A stretch of 64,000 nt of DNA, from positions 248,001 through 312,000 of the forward strand of contig CANTAL010000140.1 of NCBI GenBank assembly GCA_947650365.1. The letters run 5' to 3'. Under the pieces are notes generated by a model that made no database searches, was not told the origin of the DNA, and saw only the letters and a program-made list of their open reading frames with translations. The position numbers and the translations under genes were made by a program. The DNA comes from Chamaelirium japonicum. Taxonomy: Eukaryota > Streptophyta > Magnoliopsida > Liliales > Melanthiaceae. Positions 44,618 to 55,124 of the stretch are shown piece by piece (position 1 is the first letter of the stretch; every line of letters begins with the position of its first letter).

Positions 44618-47600
44618 CCGCCCGAGACGAGCGACCTCCTGGGGAGCCCGCTGGGGGCCTCCTCGCCTAAGTCCCCTACTCCATCCTCGGGTGGGAGCGG
44701 TGTGGATCTTAAGTTGGAGGAAGGTCGCCTGATGACCCCCAAGAGAGGAAGCTTTCCAGTTGCCGAGCCACTTCAAGAGGTCGACATTGGCGGCGAAGAA
44801 GGGCCAAGAATTGTTAGTCTCGGGATCTCGTTAACCAAGGGCGAGGTCCTGGCCATAACCAACTTGCTCAGGGAATACCACGACGTATTCGCCTGGAGCT
44901 TCGCGGACATGCCAGGGATTGACCCGGAGGTCGCCTGTCATCGTCTGCACACCATGAAGGAGTTCCCGCCGGTCAAGCAGAAAGCTCGGCACATACCTGC
45001 TGCGAAATCCATCGCAGTGGCGGCGGAGATAGACAAGCTAGAGCGAGCTGGCTTCATACGCGAAGCGCACTTCCCCGAGTGGATCTCCAATATCGTGGCG
45101 GTGCCCAAGAAGAGCGGAGCGGTCAGAGTGAGCATTGACTTCTCCGACCTCAATAAGGCATGCCCGAAGGACGGTTTTCCTCTTCCACGGATAGGCGCAT
45201 TGGTCGACGCAGCTGTCGGGTTCCGGGCTCTATCTTTCATGGATGGATACTCAGGGTATAACCAGATACCCCTCCATCCCGAAGATCAGGAGAAGACTGC
45301 CTTCTACTCTGGAGCGGGCTACCAGAAGCTATACTGCTACCGAGTGATGCCTTTCGGACTTAAGAACGCTGGAGCGACCTACCAAAGGTTAGTCACTCAG
45401 ATGTTTAAAAATCAGATCGGCAGAAATGTCGAGGTTTATGTTGACGACCTTCTGGTAAAGAGTCGAGAGCGAGGAGGGCATGTCGCCGACCTCCGCGAAA
45501 CCTTCGAAATACTGAGAAAGTACCGAATGAGGCTGAACCCGGCGAAGTGCGCATTCGGGGTAACTTCGGGGAAATTCCTCGGGTACCTGGTCACCCACAG
45601 GGGGATCGAGGCCGACCCTGGGCAAATCCGAGCACTTGTCGAAATGCCCGCACCAAGAACCCGGCAGGAAGTCCAGAGATTGAGCGGGCGAATCACCGCG
45701 CTCAATCGGTTTATATCCAAATCCTCAGACAATTGTCGGCCTCTTTTCGAGCTGCTGCGAAAAGGAGCGAACATTCGTTGGGATGAAAAATGCGAGTGCG
45801 CCTTTCAGAAGATAAAGGACTATCTAGCGAGCCCGCCAATCCTAGCGGCACCAAAAGATGGTGCTGAGCTCGGCGTGTATCTCGCGGTCACAGAGAACGC
45901 GGTAAGCGGGGTCCTTGTGGTAGAAGAAGCAAAGGTGGAGCGGCCTGTTTACTTTGTAAGCCACATAATGCATCCCGCCGAGCTTCGGTATCGACCAGTC
46001 GAGAAGGTCGCATTGGCCTTGGTCCTTACCGCGAGAAAGCTTCACCCCTACTTCTCGGCCCACACCGTCAAGGTCATCACCGAGCACCCCCTTAAGAGCG
46101 CGCTCTCCAGACCCTCGGTAGCCGGCAGGCTCTATCGATGGTCCGCCGAGCTCGCCGCCTATGGCTTGGAGTATGTCCCTCGAGTTGCTGTCAAAGGGCA
46201 GGCTCTCGCCGATTTCTTGGCGGACTTCCCCATAGAGGAACCAGCCCAGTACCAGGAGGATGAGCCAACTGAGGCACACCCTAGGAAGGCGAGGTTCTTG
46301 AGCGATCAAGGCGAGCTTCCTCCTGCTAAGCGTTCAGAGGAGGCGGGCTGGGAATTATTCGTCGATGGATCCTCCAATGCTTTGGGGGCTGGGATCGGGG
46401 TCGCACTGATCGCTCAAGAGGCACTACTTGAGAAATCAGTCCGGCTGGATTTCGCGGCTACCAACAATGAAGCAGAATATGAGGCGCTGCTGGCTGGTCT
46501 GGAGCTCGCTCACGAGGTAGGCGCCAAACGCTTGAAAGTCTTTAGTGATTCCCAGCTAGTTATTTGCCAAATCAATGGGGAGTACACCTCTCGGGATGCG
46601 AGAATGACGGGCTACGTGGATCTGGTGAAAGGCAAGGCCGCGGAATTTGAGAAGATCACCTTCGAGCAAATTCCGCGGGCCGATAATAGGCGAGCTGATG
46701 CTTTGGCAAACACCGCCTCCCTGCTGGGAACGTCCGAAGCTCGCCAGATTCTCATTGAGGTACAAACTCAGTCTCGGCTCCAGCTAACGGAGCCCGCTGT
46801 TAACCATGTTTCTGCCGACGTATCTCCTGGCGGGTGGACCGCTCCCATTCTCCGATTTCTTCAGAAGGGAGAGCTTCCAGAGGGTGAAGAGGAAGCCCGT
46901 CGAGTGGAGAATGCGCTGGTCGCTATCTCATTCGCTGGGATCGCCTTTTTCGAAGATCTTTCGGCGGGCCAAATCTTAGTTGTATCGAGAGCCCGGAGAC
47001 CGAAGAAGTTTTGAATTGCATTCATTCTGGCGAGATGGGAAACCACGCTGGTGGGCGGTCTCTAGCTACGAAAGTACGGAGGCAAGGGTACTGGTGGCCC
47101 ACTCTGGAGCAAGACGCATTGAAGGTCGCCCAGAGGTGCGTCCAATGCCAAAAGCACGCCACCACGAATCATATGCCCGCAGAAGAACTGCATCCTCTGG
47201 CGAGCCCCTGGCCTTTCCAGCAATGGGGGTTAGACATTGTGGGACCTTTCCCTGTGTCAGCCCGACAAAAGAAGTTCATCTTAATAGCTACGGACTACTT
47301 CACCAAATGGGTGGAAGCGGTCCCGCTAGCTAAGATAGGCGAAAGGCAAGTGAAGGACTTCCTATGGAAGAATATCTTCTGCCGTTTCGGGCTGCCCCGA
47401 GTGCTAATCACCGACAATGGTCGCCAGTTCGACAATCGCTTGATCAAAAGCTTTTGTGTTGAATATGGGGTCGACCTGAGATTCTCGTCCCCAAGGTACC
47501 CTCAAAGCAACGGGCAGGCTGAAGCTACGAACCGTGTAATCCTAGATAACCTCAAGAAAAGGTTGGAAGGAAAGAAAGGACTGTGGGAGCAGGAGCTCGA

Positions 47601-48069
47601 CGGCGTGCTATGGGCTTATCGCACCACTCCACATCGCTCGACCAACGAATCACCTTTCAGCCTAACTTACGGGTGTGAAGCGGTGCTACCCATCGAGGCC
47701 GAGCTGCCCACTGAAAGGAGGCTTGCGTCAGAGGAGATCGATAACGACGCTCTGCTCGCCGACTCCCTCGACCAGCTCGAAGAAAGACGAGAGCGCGCCA
47801 ATCTACACCTCGCCGGGTACCGGCAAGAAATGAAGCGCGCATATGACAAGAGAGTCCGCCATCGGGCATTCAAGGCCGACGATCTGGTGATGAGGAAGGT
47901 GTTCGCAAACACGCAGGAGCCTAATACAGGAAAGCTCGCGGCGAACTGGGAAGGCCCCTACATAATACGCGAAGCGCGTGGCTCGGGGGCTTACCAGTTG
48001 ATGACCGCTGAAGGCGACCTGTTAGAGCGACCTTGGAATGCTTTGCACCTTCGCAAGTTTTACGCATAA
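44612..48069 (+). pseudogene. pol: T2 pol with a single 1-bp deletion
   Basis: Open in frame from the UAG. RT motifs are FIREAHFPEWISNIVAVPKK, SFMDGYSGYNQI, MPFGLKNAG and the catalytic YVDD (45437-45448). RNase H has FVDGSSNA, NEAEYEAL, SDSQLV and RADALA. At about 46910 one G is missing compared with T3, so the frame moves and the first reading stops at 47012. Integrase continues in the other frame to 48069: HSGEMGNH ... RCVQCQ finger, GLDIVGPF, ITDNGRQFD, SNGQAEATN. It ends ALHLRKFYA with no chromodomain. Catalytic residues appear intact. The would-be product is about 1150 residues, near T1's 1125. Confidence 0.93.
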
Positions 48070-48178
48070 GGGGATTTTTGTAAGTTATCCTCTGAAGTTA
48101 TGAATGAATGATGGGGTTTTCAACGAAGAATTTAACTCAGAAGCTTGGCGCTTCAAGAGCTCGCTTGATCTACAAAGC
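48070..48178 (+). other. T2 post-pol spacer
   Basis: Short AT-richer stretch after the pol stop, leading into the 78-bp repeats. No gene is seen; the 180-codon ORF at 48108-48650 simply reads the repeats, whose 78-bp length is a multiple of three. Confidence 0.5.
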
Positions 48179-48512
48179 AGTCCACCGTTGTGCGGACTTA
48201 AAGCAAGACCGGGATCCTCAGAGGCAGCCAGTAGGCGACCTTGAGCTTCCTGGGGCAGTCCGCCGTTGTGCGGACTTAAAGCAAGACCTGGATCCTCAGA
48301 GGCAGCCAGTGGGCAACCTTGAGCATCCCGGGGTAGTCCGCCGTTGTGCGGACTTAAAGCAAGACCGGGATCCTCAGAGGCAGCCAGTGGGCGACCTTGA
48401 GCTTCCCGGGACAGTCCGCCGTTGTGCGGACTTAAAGCAAGACCGAGATCCTCAGAGGCAGCCAGTGGGCGACCTTGAGCTTCCCGGGGAAGTCCGCTGC
48501 CAAGTGGACTCT
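48179..48512. repeat. 78-bp tandem repeats with hairpins (T2)
   Basis: CCGTTGTG recurs at 48185, 48263, 48341 and 48419, a strict 78-bp period; a fifth, degenerate unit starts near 48490. Each has AGTCCGC-CGTTGT-GCGGACT, a perfect 7-bp stem (one mismatch in the first unit). The array lies between the converging ends of pol and the antisense gene. Confidence 0.93.
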
Positions 48513-49006
48513 AAACCTAACCAGGATCCTTCGCGTTCACCTGCCATGAACGGAAGCATCCTGGCGTTGGCATACCCCTCGAAGGGCGAGCCCGCCGAAC
48601 AGGATCATCGAGAGAAATTAACCGGGCAGGGGGCAGCTAGCACTTATTAGTTTCCTTTAAAAATAAAAATGGTTTAAGTCTCTGAGTGTAGGGAAGTTTT
48701 TGAAGTCTTTTGTTTCGCTTAAACGTTTTCCGGGCTCAGAGACTTGAGTTTTTACGAGCATACCAAGGTTTTCGTTTGCATATACTTTAAAATAAAAAGG
48801 TTGAATCGAATTAGCTGCCTCGCCCAGGGTATCACTCTCGAGATCGCTGCGAACTCCTAAAGCGGACTCATGAGCGAGACAGAGAAAGAAAGGAACGCAT
48901 AGACGAGCTAAAAAAGATGCAAATTTTATTGATTGACGAAAATTACAAAAGCAGTTACAAGGCAGTGAGCTCAAGGTTTGCTTGTCTCCGCCCCACTGTC
49001 GTCCCC
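48513..49006. other. Region between T2 repeats and antisense gene, no gene recognised
   Basis: About 490 bp, AT-rich around 48650-48800. It probably includes the 3' untranslated region of the antisense gene. A 105-codon minus ORF at 48657-48974 has no family features. Confidence 0.4.
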
Positions 49007-51523
49007 TCAGCGCCGCTTCTTCGACCTTTCGGTCTTGTATTTCTCCACAGCGGCCAGGGTGCCTTTCTTGAGGAGATCGTCCAGTTGGGCTTGGAGGCGA
49101 CCTTGCTGAGCCCGAAGGCCATTGGCGTGTGTCTCCTTCAAGGCAGTGATCTCCGTCTTCAGAGCAGCGACCTCGCCTTGAAGTTGAGCCGCCTCCCGCT
49201 GCGTGACCTCCCGGGCGGACACAGCCTCGTCTCGCTCCGCCTTAGCCTTGAGGAGGGCGGTAGCGGACAGGCCTTTGGCTACCTCGGCCATGGCGAGGCC
49301 TGACACCAGGGCTTTGACCCTGCGGTGCAGTGCCTCCGACTCCGCCCTCAGCTCCTCGGAGCCCTTGGCTCGCTGAAGCTCGTGGATGTGCTCGTCCACC
49401 TTGCGCTCGGACCCCCGAAGGGAATCATCGAACAAGGCGGCCAGTGCCTTCCCGGCCCCAGCGACCTCCGCGGCCAAAGCCTGGCTCTGCTTCTCCGCCT
49501 GCATAAGGAAGGTGAAAAAGTTAGCAAGAATTGAGACTAAAATTTGTACGGAGACAGGTGCGGTGAGTACCTCGGCAAGGCGTTCGCTTATGGAAGCAAA
49601 GGGAGCACGCGCGAAAATGTTGCGGCCCAGCAGCTGCCGCACGTAGTAGGGCGCTCTCCCCTCCTCCGCAGAGGAGCCCGCGCTGGGACCCCCGGGAGCT
49701 CCGGAAGGAGGGGGCACGCCGGGAGGAGTGGGGGCTATCACCTCCCCCGGGCGAGCTCCGGCTCCTAGCGGGCTCGGAGGGTCTGCCGTGGCCCCCTTGG
49801 CCTCCGACTCCGAGCTGAAGGACTCGGAGTCGGAGCCAATGTCTACAAAGCTAGGGGACCTGTAGACCAGGTCCCCTAAGCCCTGCTGGGAGCCCGCTCC
49901 CTCCTGGCCCTCTGCAGGAGGCGAGGCCGGAGGGGCGGGGGCTGGAGCGGCCGCCGGTGTAGAGGCCGCGGGAGGTGGAGCCGACGCCGGCAAGGAGGTC
50001 GCAGCGACGACGTCGGATTCACCCTGCTGGACCCCTGCCCCGTCGGCGGGAGGTGGAAGCTCCTGCCCACTCGGTCCCATCCCTGGTACGGGAACTGATG
50101 GAGCTGCGGGCTTCTCCACTTGGGCGAAAGCAGAAGGCTCCGCCCGGGAAGGTTGAGGAGCGGGCTCTTCCTCCTCGGAGCCTGATGCCTCCTCCGCGGA
50201 GTCCGTCCAGCTGGGCTCCGAGTCCAAGCCCGCCTCCTCCAGCGCTTTGCGCCGCCGCTCCGTCTGGATATTCGAAGGCGCGTGCCCCGCGCGCTTGGCC
50301 TTCTTCTTCCCACGGGCCTCCATCTCCGGCGTCAGCACTGCTACACGAAGAGGGACGGTCAGATCGCCCGGGAAGTAGCCCATTAATATCTGGGCCATCC
50401 CGGATTCGACTTCCGCCATGGTTAGCGGGAGGTCCATGTTCGGGTCGTCGGGCTCGACCATTTGGATCTTGCGGCGGACAATGGGAGTTGGGGCAGGGGG
50501 CTGACCTGGGCCGGCGTCCGGGTGAGGAGGTTGGGGAGGAGCGGAGGCTTCGCCCTGGCGGAGCATCTCCATGGTGTCGGGGTCGTCGAGGCGGATGGGC
50601 GAAGCCCGCCTCCGGACCACCTTCTTGCGAGGGTTGCCTCCGGAGCTCCCTGCCCCCTTGCTGGCCCCTTTGGAGGGAGGAGGGGCGTTCTGCATCGGCG
50701 GAATAGCGCCGACCTCCTCCTCCTTCTTCTTCCGGACGACTTTCTGCTGCAGCAGAATAGCGCCGGTCCTCCCGTCCCTCAGCTGGAAGGCGAAGTCGGG
50801 GGCGGTGATCTTCTCCGGAGTCCGCCCCCCGAGGTAGTGAAGGAAGGCCTCGTCCAGAGACCGCTCCCGGTCGGGAGCGATGCACTTCTTCTTCCCCGCC
50901 TTGAAGAAAGAGATTTCCCGGAAGACCGCCGTTGGGGGAATCCCGGGGTGAGCGGGGACTCCGCTGTGCCGCCCGCGCCACTCGCCGACCGCCACGAAAG
51001 GATAGTCCTTCCAGTGGCGGTCCTTGCTCTCGACGGTGGAGAAGGGAAGCACCTCGCCAGGCCGCCCGGCGAAGTAGAAATAGCCGCAGCCCACGGTGCT
51101 GAAGACCGGCCCAGGCTTGAGAAGCCACTTCTTGAGCAAGTCGCTTAGAGGGATCCTCGCCTTCAGGGCGGTCTCCAGCTGAGACAGCCCGTAGAGTATC
51201 CCCCAGGAGTTTCCTGAGAGTTGGGCGGGGCAAAACCCCGTCAACTCCAGGAGCTCCCCGGCGAGATGACTCAGGGGAAACCGCAGCCCAGACCACAGCA
51301 GCCCGACGGAAACTACTGTGCCCTGGGGTTGCCTCCCCGAGAGTGGCATCTCGGTGACGAGGATCTCCTGAGGGAGATCAATCGCCGCCCGGATACTCTC
51401 CCCGACGGGCACCCCGATCGGGTTCTGCAGCCAAACCACCGCCCTCTCAGCGGCGGGCTCAGAGGCTTGGGCGGCGGCAGCAGCGGCGGCAACAGTAGCA
51501 GCAACGTCGGAAGTGGAGGCCAT
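49007..51523 (-). CDS. T2 antisense additional ORF, two exons, coiled-coil protein
   Basis: Minus-strand gene between pol and the 3' LTR, encoding about 814 residues after removal of a 72-bp intron (49570-49499). ATG 51523 (MASTSDVAATV) is preferred because the further upstream ATG (51622) would lie at the TATA box. The N-terminus has an alanine run. Residues ~80-111 carry GLRFPLSHLAGELLELTGF and GNSWGILYGL, matching the T1 protein (GLRLPLPPF, GNAWRIIYAF). The middle is rich in proline, alanine and acidic residues. The last ~163 residues form a coiled coil ending KTERSKKRR. GC content is high. No stop or frameshift is seen, although gag-pol is broken. The function is unknown. Confidence 0.82.
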   Translation of the reverse strand: MASTSDVAATVAAAAAAAQASEPAAERAVVWLQNPIGVPVGESIRAAIDLPQEILVTEMPLSGRQPQGTVVSVGLLWSGLRFPLSHLAGELLELTGFCPAQLSGNSWGILYGLSQLETALKARIPLSDLLKKWLLKPGPVFSTVGCGYFYFAGRPGEVLPFSTVESKDRHWKDYPFVAVGEWRGRHSGVPAHPGIPPTAVFREISFFKAGKKKCIAPDRERSLDEAFLHYLGGRTPEKITAPDFAFQLRDGRTGAILLQQKVVRKKKEEEVGAIPPMQNAPPPSKGASKGAGSSGGNPRKKVVRRRASPIRLDDPDTMEMLRQGEASAPPQPPHPDAGPGQPPAPTPIVRRKIQMVEPDDPNMDLPLTMAEVESGMAQILMGYFPGDLTVPLRVAVLTPEMEARGKKKAKRAGHAPSNIQTERRRKALEEAGLDSEPSWTDSAEEASGSEEEEPAPQPSRAEPSAFAQVEKPAAPSVPVPGMGPSGQELPPPADGAGVQQGESDVVAATSLPASAPPPAASTPAAAPAPAPPASPPAEGQEGAGSQQGLGDLVYRSPSFVDIGSDSESFSSESEAKGATADPPSPLGAGARPGEVIAPTPPGVPPPSGAPGGPSAGSSAEEGRAPYYVRQLLGRNIFARAPFASISERLAEVLTAPVSVQILVSILANFFTFLMQAEKQSQALAAEVAGAGKALAALFDDSLRGSERKVDEHIHELQRAKGSEELRAESEALHRRVKALVSGLAMAEVAKGLSATALLKAKAERDEAVSAREVTQREAAQLQGEVAALKTEITALKETHANGLRAQQGRLQAQLDDLLKKGTLAAVEKYKTERSKKRR
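49499..49570 (-). other. Intron of T2 antisense gene (72 bp, phase 0)
   Basis: Minus strand: GCCGAG|GTACTCACC donor and CCTTCCTTATGCAG|GCGGAG acceptor. The 72 bp are AT-rich inside a GC-rich gene, a multiple of three and free of stops, so retention would add 24 residues. Position and phase equal intron 2 of the T1 gene. Confidence 0.72.
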
Positions 51524-51626
51524 CAGAGCAGAAAAGCAAAGGCGAGCTGAAAGCAGGAAAGAAAGAGCGAGCTGGAGAGAAGGGAGAGTTGTTTTCACGC
51601 AACGGTAAAAATCGCCCCCCATCCCC

Positions 51627-51634
51627 TATTTATA
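51627..51634 (-). promoter_or_regulatory. TATA box of T2 antisense gene
   Basis: TATAAATA on the minus strand within GCCTATAAATAGGGG, 104 bp upstream of ATG 51523. Confidence 0.72.
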
Positions 51635-51965
51635 GGCGAGTGAGAGACAGGTGAATCGATCCGCAGTTAATGCCCGAGCGCGCTCGGCGAGGCGATGTGA
51701 CGACGGACGAGGCGACAGCTCACCTCTTTCCAATCGTCAAGCGCCACGTGGGCCACGCGTGGAAAAGGCTGCGCCGGTGCCGACACTGTCCTTTACTGAC
51801 ACAAAAAAGAACGAATAAGGAGGAGACACGTGTCTCGCACCGATCGGGATCTCATGATGAGATTCGCTGTATCAGCATTGAGCCTCGCGCCGCATTTAAG
51901 GTGAAGCGACCGTTGGAGATTTGGTGCGATACCGAAGTCACAAGACCGCTCGCGGCAGGTGCCCG
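51635..51965 (-). promoter_or_regulatory. Upstream region of T2 antisense gene
   Basis: About 330 bp of unique-looking sequence with GCCACGTGG at 51743-51751, a G-box-like palindrome common in plant promoters. No gene is supported. Confidence 0.35.
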
Positions 51966-52400
51966 CAGCTCGCCCGAGGAAGACCCTGACCTCGTGTGAC
52001 AAGCTCGCACCGGAAGGAGATCGCTCGAGGCTGACGCTCATGGCCCGCCCAGTGTTTGTGAAATACTGGGAGTCCAAACTCTCGACGCAGATCGCTCACG
52101 GCTGGTGCCCGCAGCTCGCCCGACGCCGACCCTGACCGCGTGTGACAAGCTCGCACCTGAAGGAGATCGCTCGAGGCTGACGCTCACGGCCCGCCCAGCG
52201 TTTGTGAAATACTGGGAGTCAAAACTCTCGACGCAGATCGCTCACGGCTGGTGCCCGCAGCTCGCCCGACGCCGACCCTGACCGCGTGTGACAAGCTCGC
52301 ACCGGAAGGAGATCGCTCGAGGCTGACGCTCACGGCCCACCCAGCGTTTGTGAAATACTGGGAGTCAAAGCTCTCGACGCAGACCGCCCGTGGCTACTAT
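51966..52400. repeat. 146-bp tandem repeats (about three units, T2)
   Basis: TGTGACAAGCTCGCAC occurs at 51995, 52141 and 52287, a 146-bp period. Each unit includes GAAATACTGGGAGTC and CGACGCAGA. The repeats lie upstream of the antisense promoter, the place occupied by the 119-bp array in T1. Confidence 0.9.
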
Positions 52401-52511
52401 CCCCAGCCCGCCAGGAAACTGTTGCAGCAGACATTGATATCAGGCACATTACAAGGGATAGGAGCTTGCTAAGACTCCTGAGCAAGCGTCGAGTTTCCTC
52501 TTTCACTCCCT

Positions 52512-52524
52512 CAGGAGGGGGTAA
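52512..52524 (+). other. T2 polypurine tract
   Basis: CAGGAGGGGGTAA ends directly at the 3' LTR. Confidence 0.8.
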
Positions 52525-53550
52525 TGTTGGGGGTAGCTGAAACTCGCACAGGAGTTCGTCCTCTCCCCCGTGTTCACCAGATCATCTTGGCAGGGAGCGA
52601 GATCCACATTGGGCTGAAGGGGCCCAAGGCAAAGAACTCGCCAAGCTCGTTCAGGAGCTCGCCTAGGCTCTCCCAGGAGCTCGCCCAAGCTCGGTCAGGA
52701 GCTCGCCTAGGCTCTACCATGAGCTCGCCCAAGTTTGCTTAGGAGCTCGCCCTCTCAGCCCGAAAGGAGCTCGCCCCCGAATGGAGCTGGATGGACACCT
52801 TGTATCTGAATGCAGCTCGCCCCTCCCAGACTCCGCAGGAGCTCGCCCAAATTCAGAAAATGGCTTAGACAAAGAGCGCGAAGGAGCTCGCCCAAGCCCT
52901 CCCAGGAGATCGCCAAGCTCGTTCAGGAGCTCGCCTAGGCTCTCTCAGGAGCTCGCCAAATCTCGCTCAGGAGCTCGCTTAGCTCGCTCAGGAGCTCGCT
53001 TAGCTCGCTCCAGAGCTCGCCTAAGCTCGCCCCGACCCCTGTTTATCGAAGAGGTTGCTCCCACAAGGTCCAACTCTTGATAGAAATGGACGGAAGGACG
53101 GAGCAGTGCCGGGCGAGCTCCTCTTTGCTTCCTCCCTGAGATCGCCCAGACTTGAACATTCCAGAATAGCCACCTGGCCGCGATAAGAAAGATGCTCTCC
53201 CCCACTCAAACCGCCTGGCAGGCTTGACGACAGAATGTCAGGGCGCGAGTACCAAGGACTGTCAGACCCAAGCAAGCCAGATCGTGGGGGTCTAGAAGGC
53301 TCTGGAAGAATCTCCACGTGTCGGGCCACGGTAGGCCGCCTATTGCTATAAATGCTCACCCCCAGGCTCCATAGTACAGGTTCGAATCCCATTTCCCTAC
53401 CACTTTGGTATACAACAGCTCGCCGTTGTGCTACCGTGACTGACTTGAGCGTCGGAGGGTCTGCGCTCCTAAGGGAGCCAGCCGTTCTCACGTTCTCTTT
53501 TCTTTGTCTTGCAGGTGGCTCGCAAGGACCATCGAAAATATCCACCAACA
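52525..53550 (+). mobile_element. T2 3' LTR
   Basis: 1026 bp. It is longer than the 5' LTR through extra GAGCTCGCT/GAGCTCGCC units near 52920-53010; the 5' LTR in turn has additional units near 41300. Outside the repeats there are only some point differences. The right target duplication GATCG follows at 53551. Confidence 0.95.
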
Positions 53551-55124
53551 GATCGTACGAATGAATAACAATGGATACATTCGTGCGAATGAATTAGAAT
53601 GGATCGTACGAATGAATTAGAATGGATTGTGTGAATGAATTAGAATGGATCGTACGAATGAATTAGAATAGATCATGCGAATGAATTAGAATAGATACAT
53701 TCATGCGAATGAATTAGAATGGATCGTATGAATAAATTAGAACGGATCGTATGAATGAATTTGAATAGATCATACGAATGAATTAGAATGGATACATTCG
53801 TACAAATGAATTAGAATGGATCGTACGAAGGAATTAGAATGGATCGTACGAATGAATTAGAATGGTTACATTTGTGCGAATGAATTAGAATGGATAGTAT
53901 GAATGAATTAGAATGGATCGTACGAATAAATTAGAATGGATCGTGCGAATGAATTAGAATGGATCATATGAATGAATTAGAATGTATTGTACGAATGAAT
54001 TAGAATGGATCGTAGGATTGAATTAGAATGGATAAATTTGTGCGAATGAATTAGAATGGATTGTACGAATGAGTTAGAATCGATCGTACGAATGAATTAG
54101 AATGGATTGTACGAATGAATTAGAATGGATCGTGCGAATGAATTAGAATGGATCGTACGAATGAATTAGAATAGATTATGCGAATGAATAAGAATGGATA
54201 CCTTCATGCGATTGAATTAGAATAGATTGTATGAATGAATTAGAATGGATCGTATGAATGAATTACAATGGATCGTACGAATGAATTAGAATGGATACAT
54301 TCGTGCGAATGAATTAGTATGGATCGTACAAAGGAATTATAATGGATCGTACGAATTAATTACAATGCATACATTTGTGCGAATTAATTAGAATGGATCC
54401 TATGAAAGAATTGGAATGGATCATAAGAAAGAATAAGAATGGATCGTGCGAATGAATTAGAATGGATCGTACTAATGAATTAGAATGGATCGTACGAATG
54501 AATTAGAATGGATCGTGCAAATGAATTAGAATGGATTATACGAATGAATTAGAATGGATACATTCGTGCGAATGAATTAGAATGGATCGTACGAATGAGT
54601 AAGAATGGATCGTACGAATGAATTAGAATGGATCGTTTGACTGAAATAGAATGGATCGTGCGAATGAATTAGAATGGATCGTACGAATGAATTAGAATAG
54701 ATTGTGCGAATTAATTAGAATGGATTGTACGAATGAATTAGAATGGATACATTCGTGCGAATAAATTAGAATGGATCGTACGAATGAATTAGACTGGATC
54801 GTTTGAATGAATTAGAATGGATCGTAGGAATGAATGAGAATGGATCGTGCAAATGTATTAAAATGGATCGCACGAATGAATTAGAATGGACCATTCGAAT
54901 GAATTAGAATGGATCGTGCGAATGAATTAGAATGGATCGTATGAATGAATTAGAATGGATACATTTGTGCGAATGAATTAGAATGAATTGTACGAATGAG
55001 TAAGAATGGATAGTACGAATGAATTAGAATGGATCATACGAATGAATTAGAATGGATCGTGAGAATGAATTAGAATGGATTGTAGGAATGAATTAGAATA
55101 GATTGTGCGAATGAATTAGAATGG

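Larger units (their letters stand above)
41056..53550 (+). mobile_element. Ty3/gypsy Tat-type element T2, complete, nearly intact
   Basis: A 12.5-kb element in the satellite with LTRs of 964 and 1026 bp and a 5-bp duplication. The order is LTR, primer site, gag-pro, in-frame UAG, pol, 78-bp hairpin repeats, antisense gene, 146-bp repeats, polypurine tract, LTR. Only one nonsense codon and one 1-bp deletion break gag-pol. It is closely related to T3 and more distantly to T1, with which it shares architecture but not LTR sequence. Confidence 0.96.

Noticed and set aside
46905..47014. Programmed frameshift between RNase H and integrase of T2
   Set aside because: T1 and T3 are in one frame here, no slippery heptamer is seen, and comparison with T3 shows a simple missing G.
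48108..48650. 180-codon ORF after T2 pol
   Set aside because: It is open only because the repeat unit is 78 bp (26 codons); composition follows the DNA repeat.
50462..51148. Plus-strand ORFs of 228-243 codons and minus-strand ORF 50019-51296
   Set aside because: Shadows of the GC-rich T2 antisense gene in other frames; only the 871-codon frame has the conserved domain, TATA box and intron.
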